The notes under the pieces are model-generated. The model was not told where the DNA came from. It did no database searches and saw only the letters and a program-made list of their open reading frames with translations. 64,000 nt of DNA, taken from assembly GCF_030065885.1 (NCBI RefSeq), contig NZ_JASJCS010000003.1:1-64000 (forward strand). The letters run 5' to 3'. Below are positions 10,475-20,043 of this stretch, in pieces. The DNA comes from Ilumatobacter sp. (GTDB taxonomy: Bacteria; Actinomycetota; Acidimicrobiia; Acidimicrobiales; Ilumatobacteraceae). Both the position numbers and the translations under genes were made by a program. How positions within the stretch are numbered: the first letter of the stretch is position 1; every line of letters begins with the position of its first letter.

Positions 10475-11170
10475 TCAGGCCTCGTCGGCCGCTGCGAGCT
10501 CGAGGCCGTCGAGGACGAGGTTCAGGCCGAAGTCGAACTCCTTGCCGAAGTCGTAGCCCGGCTGGAGGACGTGGTCGGCGGTGAACTCGGTCAGGTGCGG
10601 GTAGAGGTCGGCCGGCATCTGATCGGCGATCGAGCCGGCGAGCTCGGCCATCTCGTCGCCGCCGGTCGCGGGGAGCGTCGTCTCCTGCAGGGCGAAGCCG
10701 TACATGAACGCATCGATCATGGCGTAGGCATGGCCGGTCAGCTCGAGCGAGAAGCCGGCACGCCGGAAGCAGCCGAGCACGGCGTCGTGGTGGCGGAGCG
10801 TGGCCGGGCCGGGGGAGGTGCGGCTCTCCATGAGCGCTGCGGCCCACGGGTGCGCGACGAGCACCCGTCGCATCGAGTCGCACCGCACCAGGATCGCCGT
10901 CCGCCAGTCGGTGTCGGTCGGGGGGAGCTCGATCTCGCCGAAGACGCGGTCCACCATCCCGTCGATGATCGCCTCCTTCCTCGGCACGTGGTGGTAGATG
11001 GTCATCGGCTTGGCGTCGATGGCCTCGGCCAGCTTGCGGATGGTGAACGCCTCGGTCCCGATCCGATCGGCCAGCGCGACGGCTCCGTCGATCACGACGT
11101 CGGCCGTGAGGCGCCGCGTCTCGGCACGGGTCGCCGGTGCCTGCTCGGTGGGGGATGTCGTGGGGGCCAT
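10475..11170 (-). CDS. TetR/AcrR family transcriptional regulator with TetR_C-type C-terminus
   Basis: N-terminal HTH TIRKLAEAIDAKPMTIYHHVPRKEAIIDGMVDRVF; alternative start at 11200. Confidence 0.88.
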   Translation of the reverse strand: MAPTTSPTEQAPATRAETRRLTADVVIDGAVALADRIGTEAFTIRKLAEAIDAKPMTIYHHVPRKEAIIDGMVDRVFGEIELPPTDTDWRTAILVRCDSMRRVLVAHPWAAALMESRTSPGPATLRHHDAVLGCFRRAGFSLELTGHAYAMIDAFMYGFALQETTLPATGGDEMAELAGSIADQMPADLYPHLTEFTADHVLQPGYDFGKEFDFGLNLVLDGLELAAADEA

Positions 11171-11199
11171 CGGTCGCTCCTTCGTCGATCGGGTTGACA

Positions 11200-11240
11200 T
11201 CGTACTAAGTACGACTATAGTGCGTTCGTACTAAGTACGA
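11200..11240. promoter_or_regulatory. pair of identical 15-bp palindromic operators TCGTACTAAGTACGA
   Basis: Copies at 11200-11214 and 11226-11240 in the divergent tetR/MDR intergenic region. Confidence 0.85.
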
Positions 11241-11268
11241 AAGTGATCATCACCGAAGGAGCACCGTC

Positions 11269-12345
11269 ATGTTCACCACGACCGATCCGCAGACACCACC
11301 CGCGACACCACCCACGACGCCACCCGCGACACCACCCACGCCGGCGTCAACCGCCACGATGCGTGCCGTGACGCAGCGCCGCTACGGCGACAGCTCGGCG
11401 CTGACCGTCAACCAGATCGACCGACCGCAGCCCGGCCCGGACCAGGTCCTCATCGAGGTGCACGCCGCCGCCCTCGATCGCGGCACCGAGCACCTCATGA
11501 CAGGGCGACCGTGGCTGGTGCGCCTGGCCGGCTACGGCCTGCTCCGTCCGAAGCAGCCGGTGCCCGGCCTCGACGTCGCCGGCATCGTGACGGCCGTCGG
11601 CGCCGACGTCACGCGCTTCGAGGTCGGCGACGAGGTGTTCGGCATCGCCGATGGTTCGTTCGCCGAGTTCGCCGTCGCCTCCGAGTCGAAGCTGGCGAGC
11701 AAGCCGGCGGGCCTCTCCTTCGAGCAGGCCGCCGCGTCCGCCGTGTCGGGCATCGCTGCGCTGCAGGCGCTCACCGACGTCGGTGGTCTCGAGCCTGGTC
11801 AGCGGGTGCTCGTGATCGGCGCGTCCGGCGGCGTCGGCACGTTCGCGGTGCAGCTCGCCCGGGCGCTCGGCGGTGTCGTCGACGGCGTCGCAGGAACTCA
11901 GAACCTCGAGCTCGTGTCGTCGCTCGGTGCCGACGTGGTGCACGACCACCGCACCACCGACATCGCCGACATCGACCAGCGCTACGACCTGATCCTCGAC
12001 ATCGGGGGCCGCAACCCGGTCCGCAAGCTGCGCCGCCTCCTCACGCCGACGGGCACCCTGGTCATCGTCGGCGGCGAGCACGGCAATCGCATCACGGGTG
12101 GCATCGGCCGGCAGCTGCGAGCCGTCGCGCTCTCACCCTTCGTCGGCCAACGGCTCGCCATGTTCGTCAGCACCGAACACCACTCGTTCATCGATCGCCT
12201 GGCGGTCCACCTCGACTCGGGCGACGTCGTCCCCGTCATCGGCAGCCGCTTCCCGCTCGACCAGGCCGCCGACGCCATGCTCCAGATGGAAGCCGGCCGG
12301 GCCAAGGGCAAGACTGTCATCGAGGTCACGGGAGCCCGCTCATGA
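11269..12345 (+). CDS. MDR-family zinc-independent NAD(P)-dependent alcohol dehydrogenase/quinone oxidoreductase
   Basis: PGLDVAGIVTAVGADVTRFEVGDEVFG, VLVIGASGGVGTFAVQLARALG; real start may be ATG 11359. Confidence 0.9.
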   Translation: MFTTTDPQTPPATPPTTPPATPPTPASTATMRAVTQRRYGDSSALTVNQIDRPQPGPDQVLIEVHAAALDRGTEHLMTGRPWLVRLAGYGLLRPKQPVPGLDVAGIVTAVGADVTRFEVGDEVFGIADGSFAEFAVASESKLASKPAGLSFEQAAASAVSGIAALQALTDVGGLEPGQRVLVIGASGGVGTFAVQLARALGGVVDGVAGTQNLELVSSLGADVVHDHRTTDIADIDQRYDLILDIGGRNPVRKLRRLLTPTGTLVIVGGEHGNRITGGIGRQLRAVALSPFVGQRLAMFVSTEHHSFIDRLAVHLDSGDVVPVIGSRFPLDQAADAMLQMEAGRAKGKTVIEVTGARS

Positions 12346-12539
12346 CCCCGGCGGCAGACGACACCGAGCGCGAGGAGCAGCACGGGAACGAACGCAACAT
12401 CGGAGACGAGAGCCGCTTGCTGCAGCAGCGGTGGCACGGATGGGGGTCACCGGTCGGTCTGGGAGTCGGCCTGCTCAGCGTCGGCGGCTTCTTCGTGCTG
12501 TTGGCCGAGGGGCTCTCGATCCTCGCGTCGATCGACTAG
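12342..12539 (+). CDS. small single-TM protein, translationally coupled to the MDR gene
   Basis: ATGA overlap with the MDR stop; C-terminal hydrophobic helix GVGLLSVGGFFVLLAEGLSIL. Confidence 0.5.
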   Translation: MTPAADDTEREEQHGNERNIGDESRLLQQRWHGWGSPVGLGVGLLSVGGFFVLLAEGLSILASID

Positions 12540-12586
12540 CGAAACACCGACATGACGTTGTCGCTGAGCATCACGAGAGTGCTCCC

Positions 12587-13081
12587 ATGTACACAGCTCA
12601 GGTCAAGGGAGAGGAAGCTTCGATGAGGAACGTCAAGGTCGAACGGATGGTGGCCGCACCGCGGTCCAGCGTGTGGGCCGTGTTGGCCGACTACCCCAAC
12701 ATCGTCGACTGGAACGACGGCATCGCGAACAGCTACGCCATCGGCGACGCCACCGAGGGCGTCGGTGCTCAACGGCAGTGCGAGCTGGCCCCGAACGGAT
12801 CGATGCGAATGCGCGAGACCGTCGCCGAGTGGGTGCCGGAGGAGCGGATGGTGATCGACATCGACCAGATCGAGAAGATGCCCGTCAAGGCGGCCACCAT
12901 GACGTTCACCATGTCCGACAGCGGTGACACCACGCCGTTCACGATGAGCTACGCCTACGAACCCAAGGGTGGACCGCTGGCCTTCATCTTCGGGCCCCTG
13001 CTCGACCGGCAGATGACGAAGGGCTTCAACGGGTTCGTCGACAGCCTCGAACCCGCGGCGCAGGCTCGCACCTCCGCCTGA
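12587..13081 (+). CDS. SRPBCC (polyketide cyclase/START-like) family protein
   Basis: VERMVAAPRSSVWAVLADYPNIVDWNDGI and C-terminal helix pattern. Confidence 0.8.
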   Translation: MYTAQVKGEEASMRNVKVERMVAAPRSSVWAVLADYPNIVDWNDGIANSYAIGDATEGVGAQRQCELAPNGSMRMRETVAEWVPEERMVIDIDQIEKMPVKAATMTFTMSDSGDTTPFTMSYAYEPKGGPLAFIFGPLLDRQMTKGFNGFVDSLEPAAQARTSA

Positions 13082-13425
13082 CGAGCGAGCGCCGTGGGCG
13101 ACCGTCGTCGTCGTTGATCGACACGGTCCGCGCTCGTACACCGGCATCGGCCCAGCGTGGGCCGTGTCCGTCGCCCGGTCGATGCCGGGACCATCGCCTC
13201 TGGATGCTGGACCTGCGCCGACCTTGGATGGAGACGAAGGCAGACCGGAGACGCGCTCTCCGGACGGAGGTTTGCATGGCAGCGCACCGGATCGGCCCGG
13301 CGGTCGTCGTGTTCCGCGCCGCACGTGACGCGGCGGCGAGCATGATCGTGGTCGGGCAGTCGGCACATGTCGCCCACGAGGTCTGAGAGGCCTCGGCGGG
13401 CTGTGTGGGAGGCGTGACGGTGGGC

Positions 13426-16281
13426 ATGGGGCCCCGAGCGCCGTGGTCGACACCGACCGACCACGTCACCGACGCCGTCGCCGCCGACCTCGCGCAGGGC
13501 CTGACCAGCGAGGAGGCCGCCGAGCGCCTCGAGCGCGACGGTCCGAACGAGATCGCGGCCGCACCCCCGACGCCGTGGTGGATCCGACTGGGTCGCCAGT
13601 TCACCGACCCGCTGGTGGTCCTGCTGCTGATCGCGATCGCGATCTCATTCGTGGCGTGGTGGAGTGAAGGTGCCGACGGGACCCCGCTCGAAGTGGTCGT
13701 CATCGCCGCGATCGTGATCCTCAACGCCGGCATCGGCTACTGGCAAGAAGCGAAGGCGATCGAGGCGGTCGCCGCCCTCCGCCGCCTCAGCGCCACCCAC
13801 GCCACCGTGCTGCGCGACGGACAGGTGATGCACATCCCCACCGCCGACCTCGTCGTCGGCGATGTGGTCGCGCTCGCCGAAGGCGACGCCGTCGGCGCCG
13901 ATTGCCGCCTGACGTCGGCGGCCTCGCTCCACATCGCCGAGGCGTCGCTCACCGGTGAGAGCACGCCCGTCGTGAAGGACACGGCGACGGTCGACACCGA
14001 TGCCCCGCTCGCCGACCGCACCAACATGGCGTTCAGCGGCACCGCCGTCGTGCGTGGTCGCGGCGAGGCCCTTGTCGTCGCGACCGGCATGGACACCGAG
14101 ATCGGCCGCATCGCGACCCTGATCGGCGAGCAGGAGGAAGGGGAGACGCCGCTCCAGCGACAGGTGTCCTGGCTCGGCCGCCAGCTCGGCATCACCGTCG
14201 TCGTGCTGTCCGCGATCGTCGTCGGCGCCGTGGTCATCACCGCCGAGTCGCGCACGTTCGACAGCATCGTCGACGCCGCCCTCGTCGGGGTCTCACTCGC
14301 CGTCGCCGCCGTGCCCGAGGGGCTCCCCGCCATCCTCTCGGTCGTGTTGGCGCTCGGCGTCCAGCGCATGGCCCGCGAGCGCGCGATCGTGAAACGCCTG
14401 TCCTCGGTCGAGACGCTCGGCTCCGCGTCGGTGATCTGCACCGACAAGACCGGCACACTGACCCGCAACGAGATGACCATCGTCCGCGTCGCCACCGGCG
14501 GCGGTCATGTCGACGTGACGGGGGTCGGCTACGAACCGGTCGGGCACGCGGCCGTCGACGGCAGTCCGGTGGAGCCCGGTGTGCTGCTCGACGACGTGGT
14601 CGCCCTGCTCACCGCCGGCAGCCTCGCCAACGATGCCTCGCTCCAGGAGGAGTCACCCGGGCGATGGACGGTGCATGGCGACCCCACCGAGGCGGCATTC
14701 CTCGTCGCCGAGGAGAAGATCGGTGACGGACACCGCCGAGCCGGCTACGAGCGCGTCATCGAGATCCCCTTCACCTCGGAGCGGCGACGGATGTCGACGG
14801 TCCACCGTGGCATCGCCGACGACGGGACGATCGAGTACGTGCTCTCCGCCAAGGGGGCGCCCGACGTCATCCTCGAGCGGTGCACCCACGAGCGCCGCAA
14901 CGGCCACACCCTCCCACTCGACGCCGGCCGGCGCAACGAGCTGGAACAGGAGGCCGAGCTGCTGGCGGCCGACGCCCTCCGCACGATCGCGGTCGGTCAC
15001 CGATGCCTCGACGAGCCACCCCGACTCGACGCACCGCTCGACGATGACGAGGAGCGCGATCTGGTGCACCTCGGCATCGTCGGCATCCTCGACCCGCCGC
15101 GTCCCGAGGTCGCCCACTCGATCGCCGAGGCCCACAACGCCGGGATCCGGATCATCATGATCACCGGCGACCATCCCACCACCGCGGCGCGGATCGGGGG
15201 CTCGCTCGGCATCGTGGCCGACGACGGGAGCGAGCGAGGAGTCACGGGCCGTGAGCTCGGCGAGTGTGACGACGACGCCCTGCAGGAGACGATTCGGGAG
15301 CGCGCGGTGTTCGCACGGGTCGAACCCGAGCACAAGCTCAAGATCGTCGAGGCGCTCCAGGCCGACGGCGAGATCGTCGCGATGACCGGCGACGGGGTGA
15401 ACGACGCGCCCGCCCTGCGGCGGGCCGACATCGGTGTGGCGATGGGGATCACCGGCACCGAGGTCTCGAAGGAGGCGTCGGACATGATCCTCGCCGACGA
15501 CAACTTCGCCACCATCCTGAGTGCCGTCCGCGAGGGTCGCGAGATCTTCGCCGACATCCGCAAGGTGCTGCGCTACCTCCTGGCGTCGAACGGCGGTGAG
15601 GTGCTGGTCATGTTCGTGGGCGTGCTGGCGGCCGGCCTGCTCGGACTCCGTGCGGCCGGTGCCGAGCAGGCGGTGCCGCTGCTCGCCACCCAGATCCTGT
15701 GGATCAACCTGCTGACGGACGGGGCGCTGGCGCTCGCGCTCGGCGTCGACCCCGCCGTCGACGACGCGATGACCCGGCCCCCGCGGCGGGTCGGCGATCG
15801 GATCATCGACCGCGACATGCTGAACCGCATCTTCCTGTTGGCGGTGGTGTCGGCGATCTCGGCCCTGGCTGCGCTCGATCTCGGCCTCGACGGAGGGCTG
15901 ATCGGAGGCAGCGGCGACATCGACACGGCGCGCACGATGGCGTTCTCGACCCTCGTGCTCGGGCAGGTCTGCGATGCGTTCAACTCGCGCTCGCCCTGGT
16001 CGAGTGCGTTCGTGCGGCCGTTCGACAACCGGCTCCTGTGGGCCTCGGCGGTGGTCACGATCCTGCTCCAGGTCGCCGTCGTGCACCTGCCGTTCATGCA
16101 GACGGCCTTCGACACCGCCCCGCTCGGCTTCGGCGAGTGGGCGATCGTCATCGCGCTCGCGAGCACCGTGCTGTGGGCGGACGAGATCCGGAAGCTCGTG
16201 GTGCGCCGTCAGTCCCGCCGCACGAGCCCCACGATCTCGTCGGCGACGACCTCCGGCGCACTCCCGTCGGTGTCGACCTGA
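13426..16281 (+). CDS. cation-transporting P-type ATPase (P2, Ca2+-ATPase-like)
   Basis: CTDKTGTLT, TGES, MTGDGVNDAPALRRADIGVAMG, N-terminal cation_ATPase_N. Confidence 0.95.
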   Translation: MGPRAPWSTPTDHVTDAVAADLAQGLTSEEAAERLERDGPNEIAAAPPTPWWIRLGRQFTDPLVVLLLIAIAISFVAWWSEGADGTPLEVVVIAAIVILNAGIGYWQEAKAIEAVAALRRLSATHATVLRDGQVMHIPTADLVVGDVVALAEGDAVGADCRLTSAASLHIAEASLTGESTPVVKDTATVDTDAPLADRTNMAFSGTAVVRGRGEALVVATGMDTEIGRIATLIGEQEEGETPLQRQVSWLGRQLGITVVVLSAIVVGAVVITAESRTFDSIVDAALVGVSLAVAAVPEGLPAILSVVLALGVQRMARERAIVKRLSSVETLGSASVICTDKTGTLTRNEMTIVRVATGGGHVDVTGVGYEPVGHAAVDGSPVEPGVLLDDVVALLTAGSLANDASLQEESPGRWTVHGDPTEAAFLVAEEKIGDGHRRAGYERVIEIPFTSERRRMSTVHRGIADDGTIEYVLSAKGAPDVILERCTHERRNGHTLPLDAGRRNELEQEAELLAADALRTIAVGHRCLDEPPRLDAPLDDDEERDLVHLGIVGILDPPRPEVAHSIAEAHNAGIRIIMITGDHPTTAARIGGSLGIVADDGSERGVTGRELGECDDDALQETIRERAVFARVEPEHKLKIVEALQADGEIVAMTGDGVNDAPALRRADIGVAMGITGTEVSKEASDMILADDNFATILSAVREGREIFADIRKVLRYLLASNGGEVLVMFVGVLAAGLLGLRAAGAEQAVPLLATQILWINLLTDGALALALGVDPAVDDAMTRPPRRVGDRIIDRDMLNRIFLLAVVSAISALAALDLGLDGGLIGGSGDIDTARTMAFSTLVLGQVCDAFNSRSPWSSAFVRPFDNRLLWASAVVTILLQVAVVHLPFMQTAFDTAPLGFGEWAIVIALASTVLWADEIRKLVVRRQSRRTSPTISSATTSGALPSVST

Positions 16282-16478
16282 CGCGACCGCCCTGAGAGAA
16301 TGGCCGCCGACTGAGCAACGCCGGAGGGGCCCGCTCCCCGTGTTTCGCCGTTCGGCACAGCCAGTCGATACGGTCCGAACCAGCCGGCACGACGGTCTCG
16401 ACGAGCTGTCGTGGACGAGCCGTACCGGCTCGGCAGCCTGGCGCACCGGCATCGACACGACACGAGAGGCGACGCATC

Positions 16479-17132
16479 ATGAAGGGCGACATCATCGTTC
16501 TCGAAGAGCACCACAAGCGGGCAGCGCACCTCATCGTGCCCAACATCGTGGACGCGATCCGGGCCAAGGCGGGGCGATACACGATCACGGTCGCCGGCGA
16601 GTCGGGGAGCGGGAAGTCGGAGACGGGCAAGGCGATCGCCGACGAGCTCGCCGCGCACGACATCGCCGCGGTCCTGCTCGGGCAGGACGACTACTTCGTG
16701 CTCCCGCCGAAGTCCAACGACGCCAAGCGCCGCGAGGACGACAGCTGGCTCGGCCCCCACGTCGAAGTGCACCTCGACGTCCTCGAACGGAACCTGATCG
16801 ACGCCATCGACGGCGCCGACGAGATCGAGAAGCCGCTGATCGACTACGACGCGAACTCCGTCGAGGCCGAGACGATCGACCTCCGCGGCATCGACGTGGT
16901 GGTCGCGGAGGGCACGTACACCTCGCTGCTCAAGCACGTCGACACCAAGGTGTTCATCGCCCGCAACCGGCTGGACACCCTCGAGCACCGCCAGAAGCGG
17001 AACCGGGGCGACGAGGTCGGCGACCCGTTCATCGAGAACGTGTTGAAGATCGAGCACAAGATCATCGCCGGCCATCGCCAGCTCGCCGACTTCGTGATCA
17101 CCCGCGACTACGACGTGATCGACGTCCGATGA
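16479..17132 (+). CDS. uridine-kinase-like P-loop kinase
   Basis: ITVAGESGSGKSETGKAIADEL Walker A; LGQDDYFVLPPKSNDAKRREDDSWLGPHVEV; VVVAEGTYTSLL. Confidence 0.8.
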   Translation: MKGDIIVLEEHHKRAAHLIVPNIVDAIRAKAGRYTITVAGESGSGKSETGKAIADELAAHDIAAVLLGQDDYFVLPPKSNDAKRREDDSWLGPHVEVHLDVLERNLIDAIDGADEIEKPLIDYDANSVEAETIDLRGIDVVVAEGTYTSLLKHVDTKVFIARNRLDTLEHRQKRNRGDEVGDPFIENVLKIEHKIIAGHRQLADFVITRDYDVIDVR

Positions 17133-18685
17133 AGGGCGGCCTCCCCAACGGCGTGATGCTCAACGCCTACCCCGACAGCTTGGGCGGCGATCTCGCCGCG
17201 ACGGTGCGGATGCTGCAGCGCCCCGAGCTGGCCGACGTGTTCTCGCTGTTCTACGTGCTGCCCACCGTCTTCAACAGCGACCTCGACCGCGGCTTCTCGA
17301 TCATCGACTACGACCTCAACGACGAGCTCGTGACCGCCGACGATCTCGCCGCGCTCGACCAGCTCGGGGTCGAGCTGAAGTTCGACCTCGTGCTCAACCA
17401 CCTGTCGGTCGGATCGCCCCAGTTCCAGGACATGCTCGCCCGGGGCGACGAGTCCGAGTTCGCCGACTTCTTCATCGACTGGAACCGGTTCTGGGAGGGC
17501 GAGGGAGAGCTCCACGACGACGGCTACGTCGTCCCATCGCCCCACCATCTCGAGAAGCTGTTCATGAGGAAGCCCGGTCTGCCGATCCTCCGGGTGAGGT
17601 TCCCGGACGGCTCGGATCGCTTCTACTGGAACACCTTCTACCAGCAGGTCGACGTGGTCGACGGCGAGCGCACCTACCTCGGCCAGATGGACCTCAACGC
17701 CGAGTCCGAGCAGGTGTGGGAGTTCTACCGCGACACCGTGGCAAAGGTGCGCGACTTCGGCGCCACGATCCTGCGCCTCGACGCGTTCGCCTACCTCCAC
17801 AAGGCGGTCGGCGAGCGCAACTTCTTCAACCGGCCCGGCACGTGGGACTACCTCGCACGGCTGCGAACCATCGCCGACGAGCACGGCCTGACGCTGCTGC
17901 CCGAGATCCACGCCGAGTACGGCGCGAAGCTCCACCTCGAGCTGTCGGAGCAGGGTTACCCGGTCTACGACTTCTTCCTCCCCGGCCTGGTGATCGACGC
18001 GATCGACAGCGGGAACAACCGCAACCTCCTGCGCTGGATCGGCGAGCTCCTCGAACACGAGATCGCCACCGTGAACATGCTGGGCTGCCACGACGGCATT
18101 CCCGTGCTCGACCTCCGGGGTGGCGGAGACGCCGACGGGTTGCTGCCCGACGCCGAGATCGAGGCGATCATCGAGCGGCTGCTCGAACGGGGTGGCCGGG
18201 TCAAGAACCTCTACGGTCCCGACGGCACGAAGATCTCGTACTACCAGGTGAACGCCACCTTCTTCAGCGCGCTCGGCGAGAGCGAGAACCGGCTGCGCCT
18301 CGCCCGTGCCATCCAGCTGTTCGTGCCGGGGACACCGCAGGTCTGGTACCTCGATCTCTTCGCCGGCGCCAACGACGACGAAGCGGCCGACCGGGGCGGT
18401 CCCGGCGGCCACAAGGAGATCAACCGCACGAACCTGACCGCAGCGGACATCGAGGCCGGGTTGACCCGCGCCGTCGTGTTGGACCAGCTCGAGATGATGC
18501 GACTCCGCAACACCTCGGATGCCTTCGACGGCCGGCTCGAGGTCCTCGCGACCGAACCGCACCGCCTCGCGCTGCGATGGACCAACGGCGCGACGCACGC
18601 CACGCTCGACGCCGACCTCGCCGCCGAGACCTTCACGATCACGCACGTCTCGGGCGGTAGCCAGACCGTCTACGACTACGGCTGA
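17129..18685 (+). CDS. GH13 family glycosidase, sucrose-phosphorylase-like (GH13_18)
   Basis: KFDLVLNHLS, ATILRLDAFAYLHK, LLPEIHAEYG, NMLGCHDGIPVLDLRG motifs; ATGA overlap with the kinase gene. Confidence 0.88.
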   Translation: MKGGLPNGVMLNAYPDSLGGDLAATVRMLQRPELADVFSLFYVLPTVFNSDLDRGFSIIDYDLNDELVTADDLAALDQLGVELKFDLVLNHLSVGSPQFQDMLARGDESEFADFFIDWNRFWEGEGELHDDGYVVPSPHHLEKLFMRKPGLPILRVRFPDGSDRFYWNTFYQQVDVVDGERTYLGQMDLNAESEQVWEFYRDTVAKVRDFGATILRLDAFAYLHKAVGERNFFNRPGTWDYLARLRTIADEHGLTLLPEIHAEYGAKLHLELSEQGYPVYDFFLPGLVIDAIDSGNNRNLLRWIGELLEHEIATVNMLGCHDGIPVLDLRGGGDADGLLPDAEIEAIIERLLERGGRVKNLYGPDGTKISYYQVNATFFSALGESENRLRLARAIQLFVPGTPQVWYLDLFAGANDDEAADRGGPGGHKEINRTNLTAADIEAGLTRAVVLDQLEMMRLRNTSDAFDGRLEVLATEPHRLALRWTNGATHATLDADLAAETFTITHVSGGSQTVYDYG

Positions 18686-18728
18686 CGTCAATCGACGAGA
18701 TCAGCGGATCGTCGGGAGCGAGCGTCGC

Positions 18729-19196
18729 TCAGCTCTCGTTCGGCGTTGGCTCGTCGCGGACGAAGATCCTCGGGCCGCGCTCCTGGTTGCCGCGGTAGGC
18801 GGGCCAGCCGCCGACGACCACTGCGACGTACATCATCTTGCGCTTGAACCAGCCGGCGCCCTCGGCCACCAGGACCGCACGGAAGACGTTGTCTGCGTGC
18901 AACTTCCCGACACCCGGTTGGGCGTACAGCCAGTCGTGCACGATCCCGGCCCATCGCTGCGGGTCCTCCCAGGGTTCCCACCCGGTGATCCGCTGCGCCC
19001 ATGCCGGGACCGACGCCCCGTCGGTGGTGAACCCGGTCGGGATCTCGATGCGTTCGTCGCGGGCCTGGACGACGAGCGGCTCGCCGAGGATCCAGAACCT
19101 CTCGTCGCCCGGCAGGACCTCCTCGCCGACGACTTCCTTGACGCGGTCGACCCGATCGAACCGTTCGGGCCTGACGGTGATGGTGGCGGTCAGCAT
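18729..19196 (-). CDS. DUF1353 family protein
   Basis: IPTGFTTDGASVPAWAQRITG, HDWLYAQPGVGKLHADNVFRAVL. Confidence 0.7.
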   Translation of the reverse strand: MLTATITVRPERFDRVDRVKEVVGEEVLPGDERFWILGEPLVVQARDERIEIPTGFTTDGASVPAWAQRITGWEPWEDPQRWAGIVHDWLYAQPGVGKLHADNVFRAVLVAEGAGWFKRKMMYVAVVVGGWPAYRGNQERGPRIFVRDEPTPNES

Positions 19197-19329
19197 CTCG
19201 GCTGCTCCCTTCGGGTGCCCACTTCGATGATGCACCCCGATGGAGGCACGGGTCCAGCGGTATTCCGCGCCATCGATGGCGTCGCGGGCCGGTGCTACCG
19301 TTCCGGCGATCACGACCTGGAGTGAGCCG

Positions 19330-20031
19330 ATGACGACGACACCGATCGACCGCGAGTTCGCAGAGAAGTTCATGAAGTCGGTCGACGAACCGTTCAAGTA
19401 CGGCGTGTACTGGCTCTTCCACGAGTGGTGGGACGAGGCGCCCGACCCGGCGATCGATGCGTACCGGGCCGAGCTGGGGTTGATCGAGGGCTCCGATTCG
19501 TTCCTCGCCGAGCGCTTCCTGCCCGAGCCGACGACGCTCGACCGGCTGGCGGAGTGCCCGCCCGAGTCGCTCGGCGCCTACTTCCGTCAGTTCGTCGTCG
19601 AGAACAACCTCGAGGCCGACCTCGCCCGCAACTACCGCGAGTACAACGAGGAGCTCACGCAGTCGGGCAAGCTCGATCGCCTGCCCGACGACCTCAGCTA
19701 CATGATGCTGCGCGGCTTCCAGATCCACGACATCTTGCACGTGCTCACCGGCTACACGTCGCGCCCGATGGGCGAGCTCGGGCTGGCGGCGTTCTACCTC
19801 GCACAGCTCCGCTTCCCGTACCACGCGATGCGCATGGCGGTGACCGCCGCCCACGTCGCGTTCGTGAGCCCGGCGGGCATCACCAAGGCGATGGATGCGA
19901 TCGCCGAGGGATGGCTGTACGGCCGGCGCACGCCGAACCTGAGCTTCCACCGCTGGGAGGACGAGCTCGACGCGCCCCTCCACGAGCTGCGCGAGCGGTT
20001 CGGCATCGAGACCGAGGCAATGGCCGTCTGA
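19330..20031 (+). CDS. Coq4-family protein
   Basis: RGFQIHDILHVLTGYTSRPMGELGLAAFYLAQL with H-D-x-x-H motif. Confidence 0.8.
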   Translation: MTTTPIDREFAEKFMKSVDEPFKYGVYWLFHEWWDEAPDPAIDAYRAELGLIEGSDSFLAERFLPEPTTLDRLAECPPESLGAYFRQFVVENNLEADLARNYREYNEELTQSGKLDRLPDDLSYMMLRGFQIHDILHVLTGYTSRPMGELGLAAFYLAQLRFPYHAMRMAVTAAHVAFVSPAGITKAMDAIAEGWLYGRRTPNLSFHRWEDELDAPLHELRERFGIETEAMAV

Positions 20032-20043
20032 ACCTGGCGCCGC

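Noticed and set aside
15974-17132. Long ORF 15974-18685 read as a 903-aa single protein
   Set aside because: Upstream part is an out-of-frame read through the P-type ATPase and kinase genes; the genuine GH13 gene starts at ATG 17129.
18729-19196. DUF1353 gene considered as a prophage marker
   Set aside because: DUF1353 is frequent in phages, but no other phage gene is nearby, so a prophage call is unsupported.
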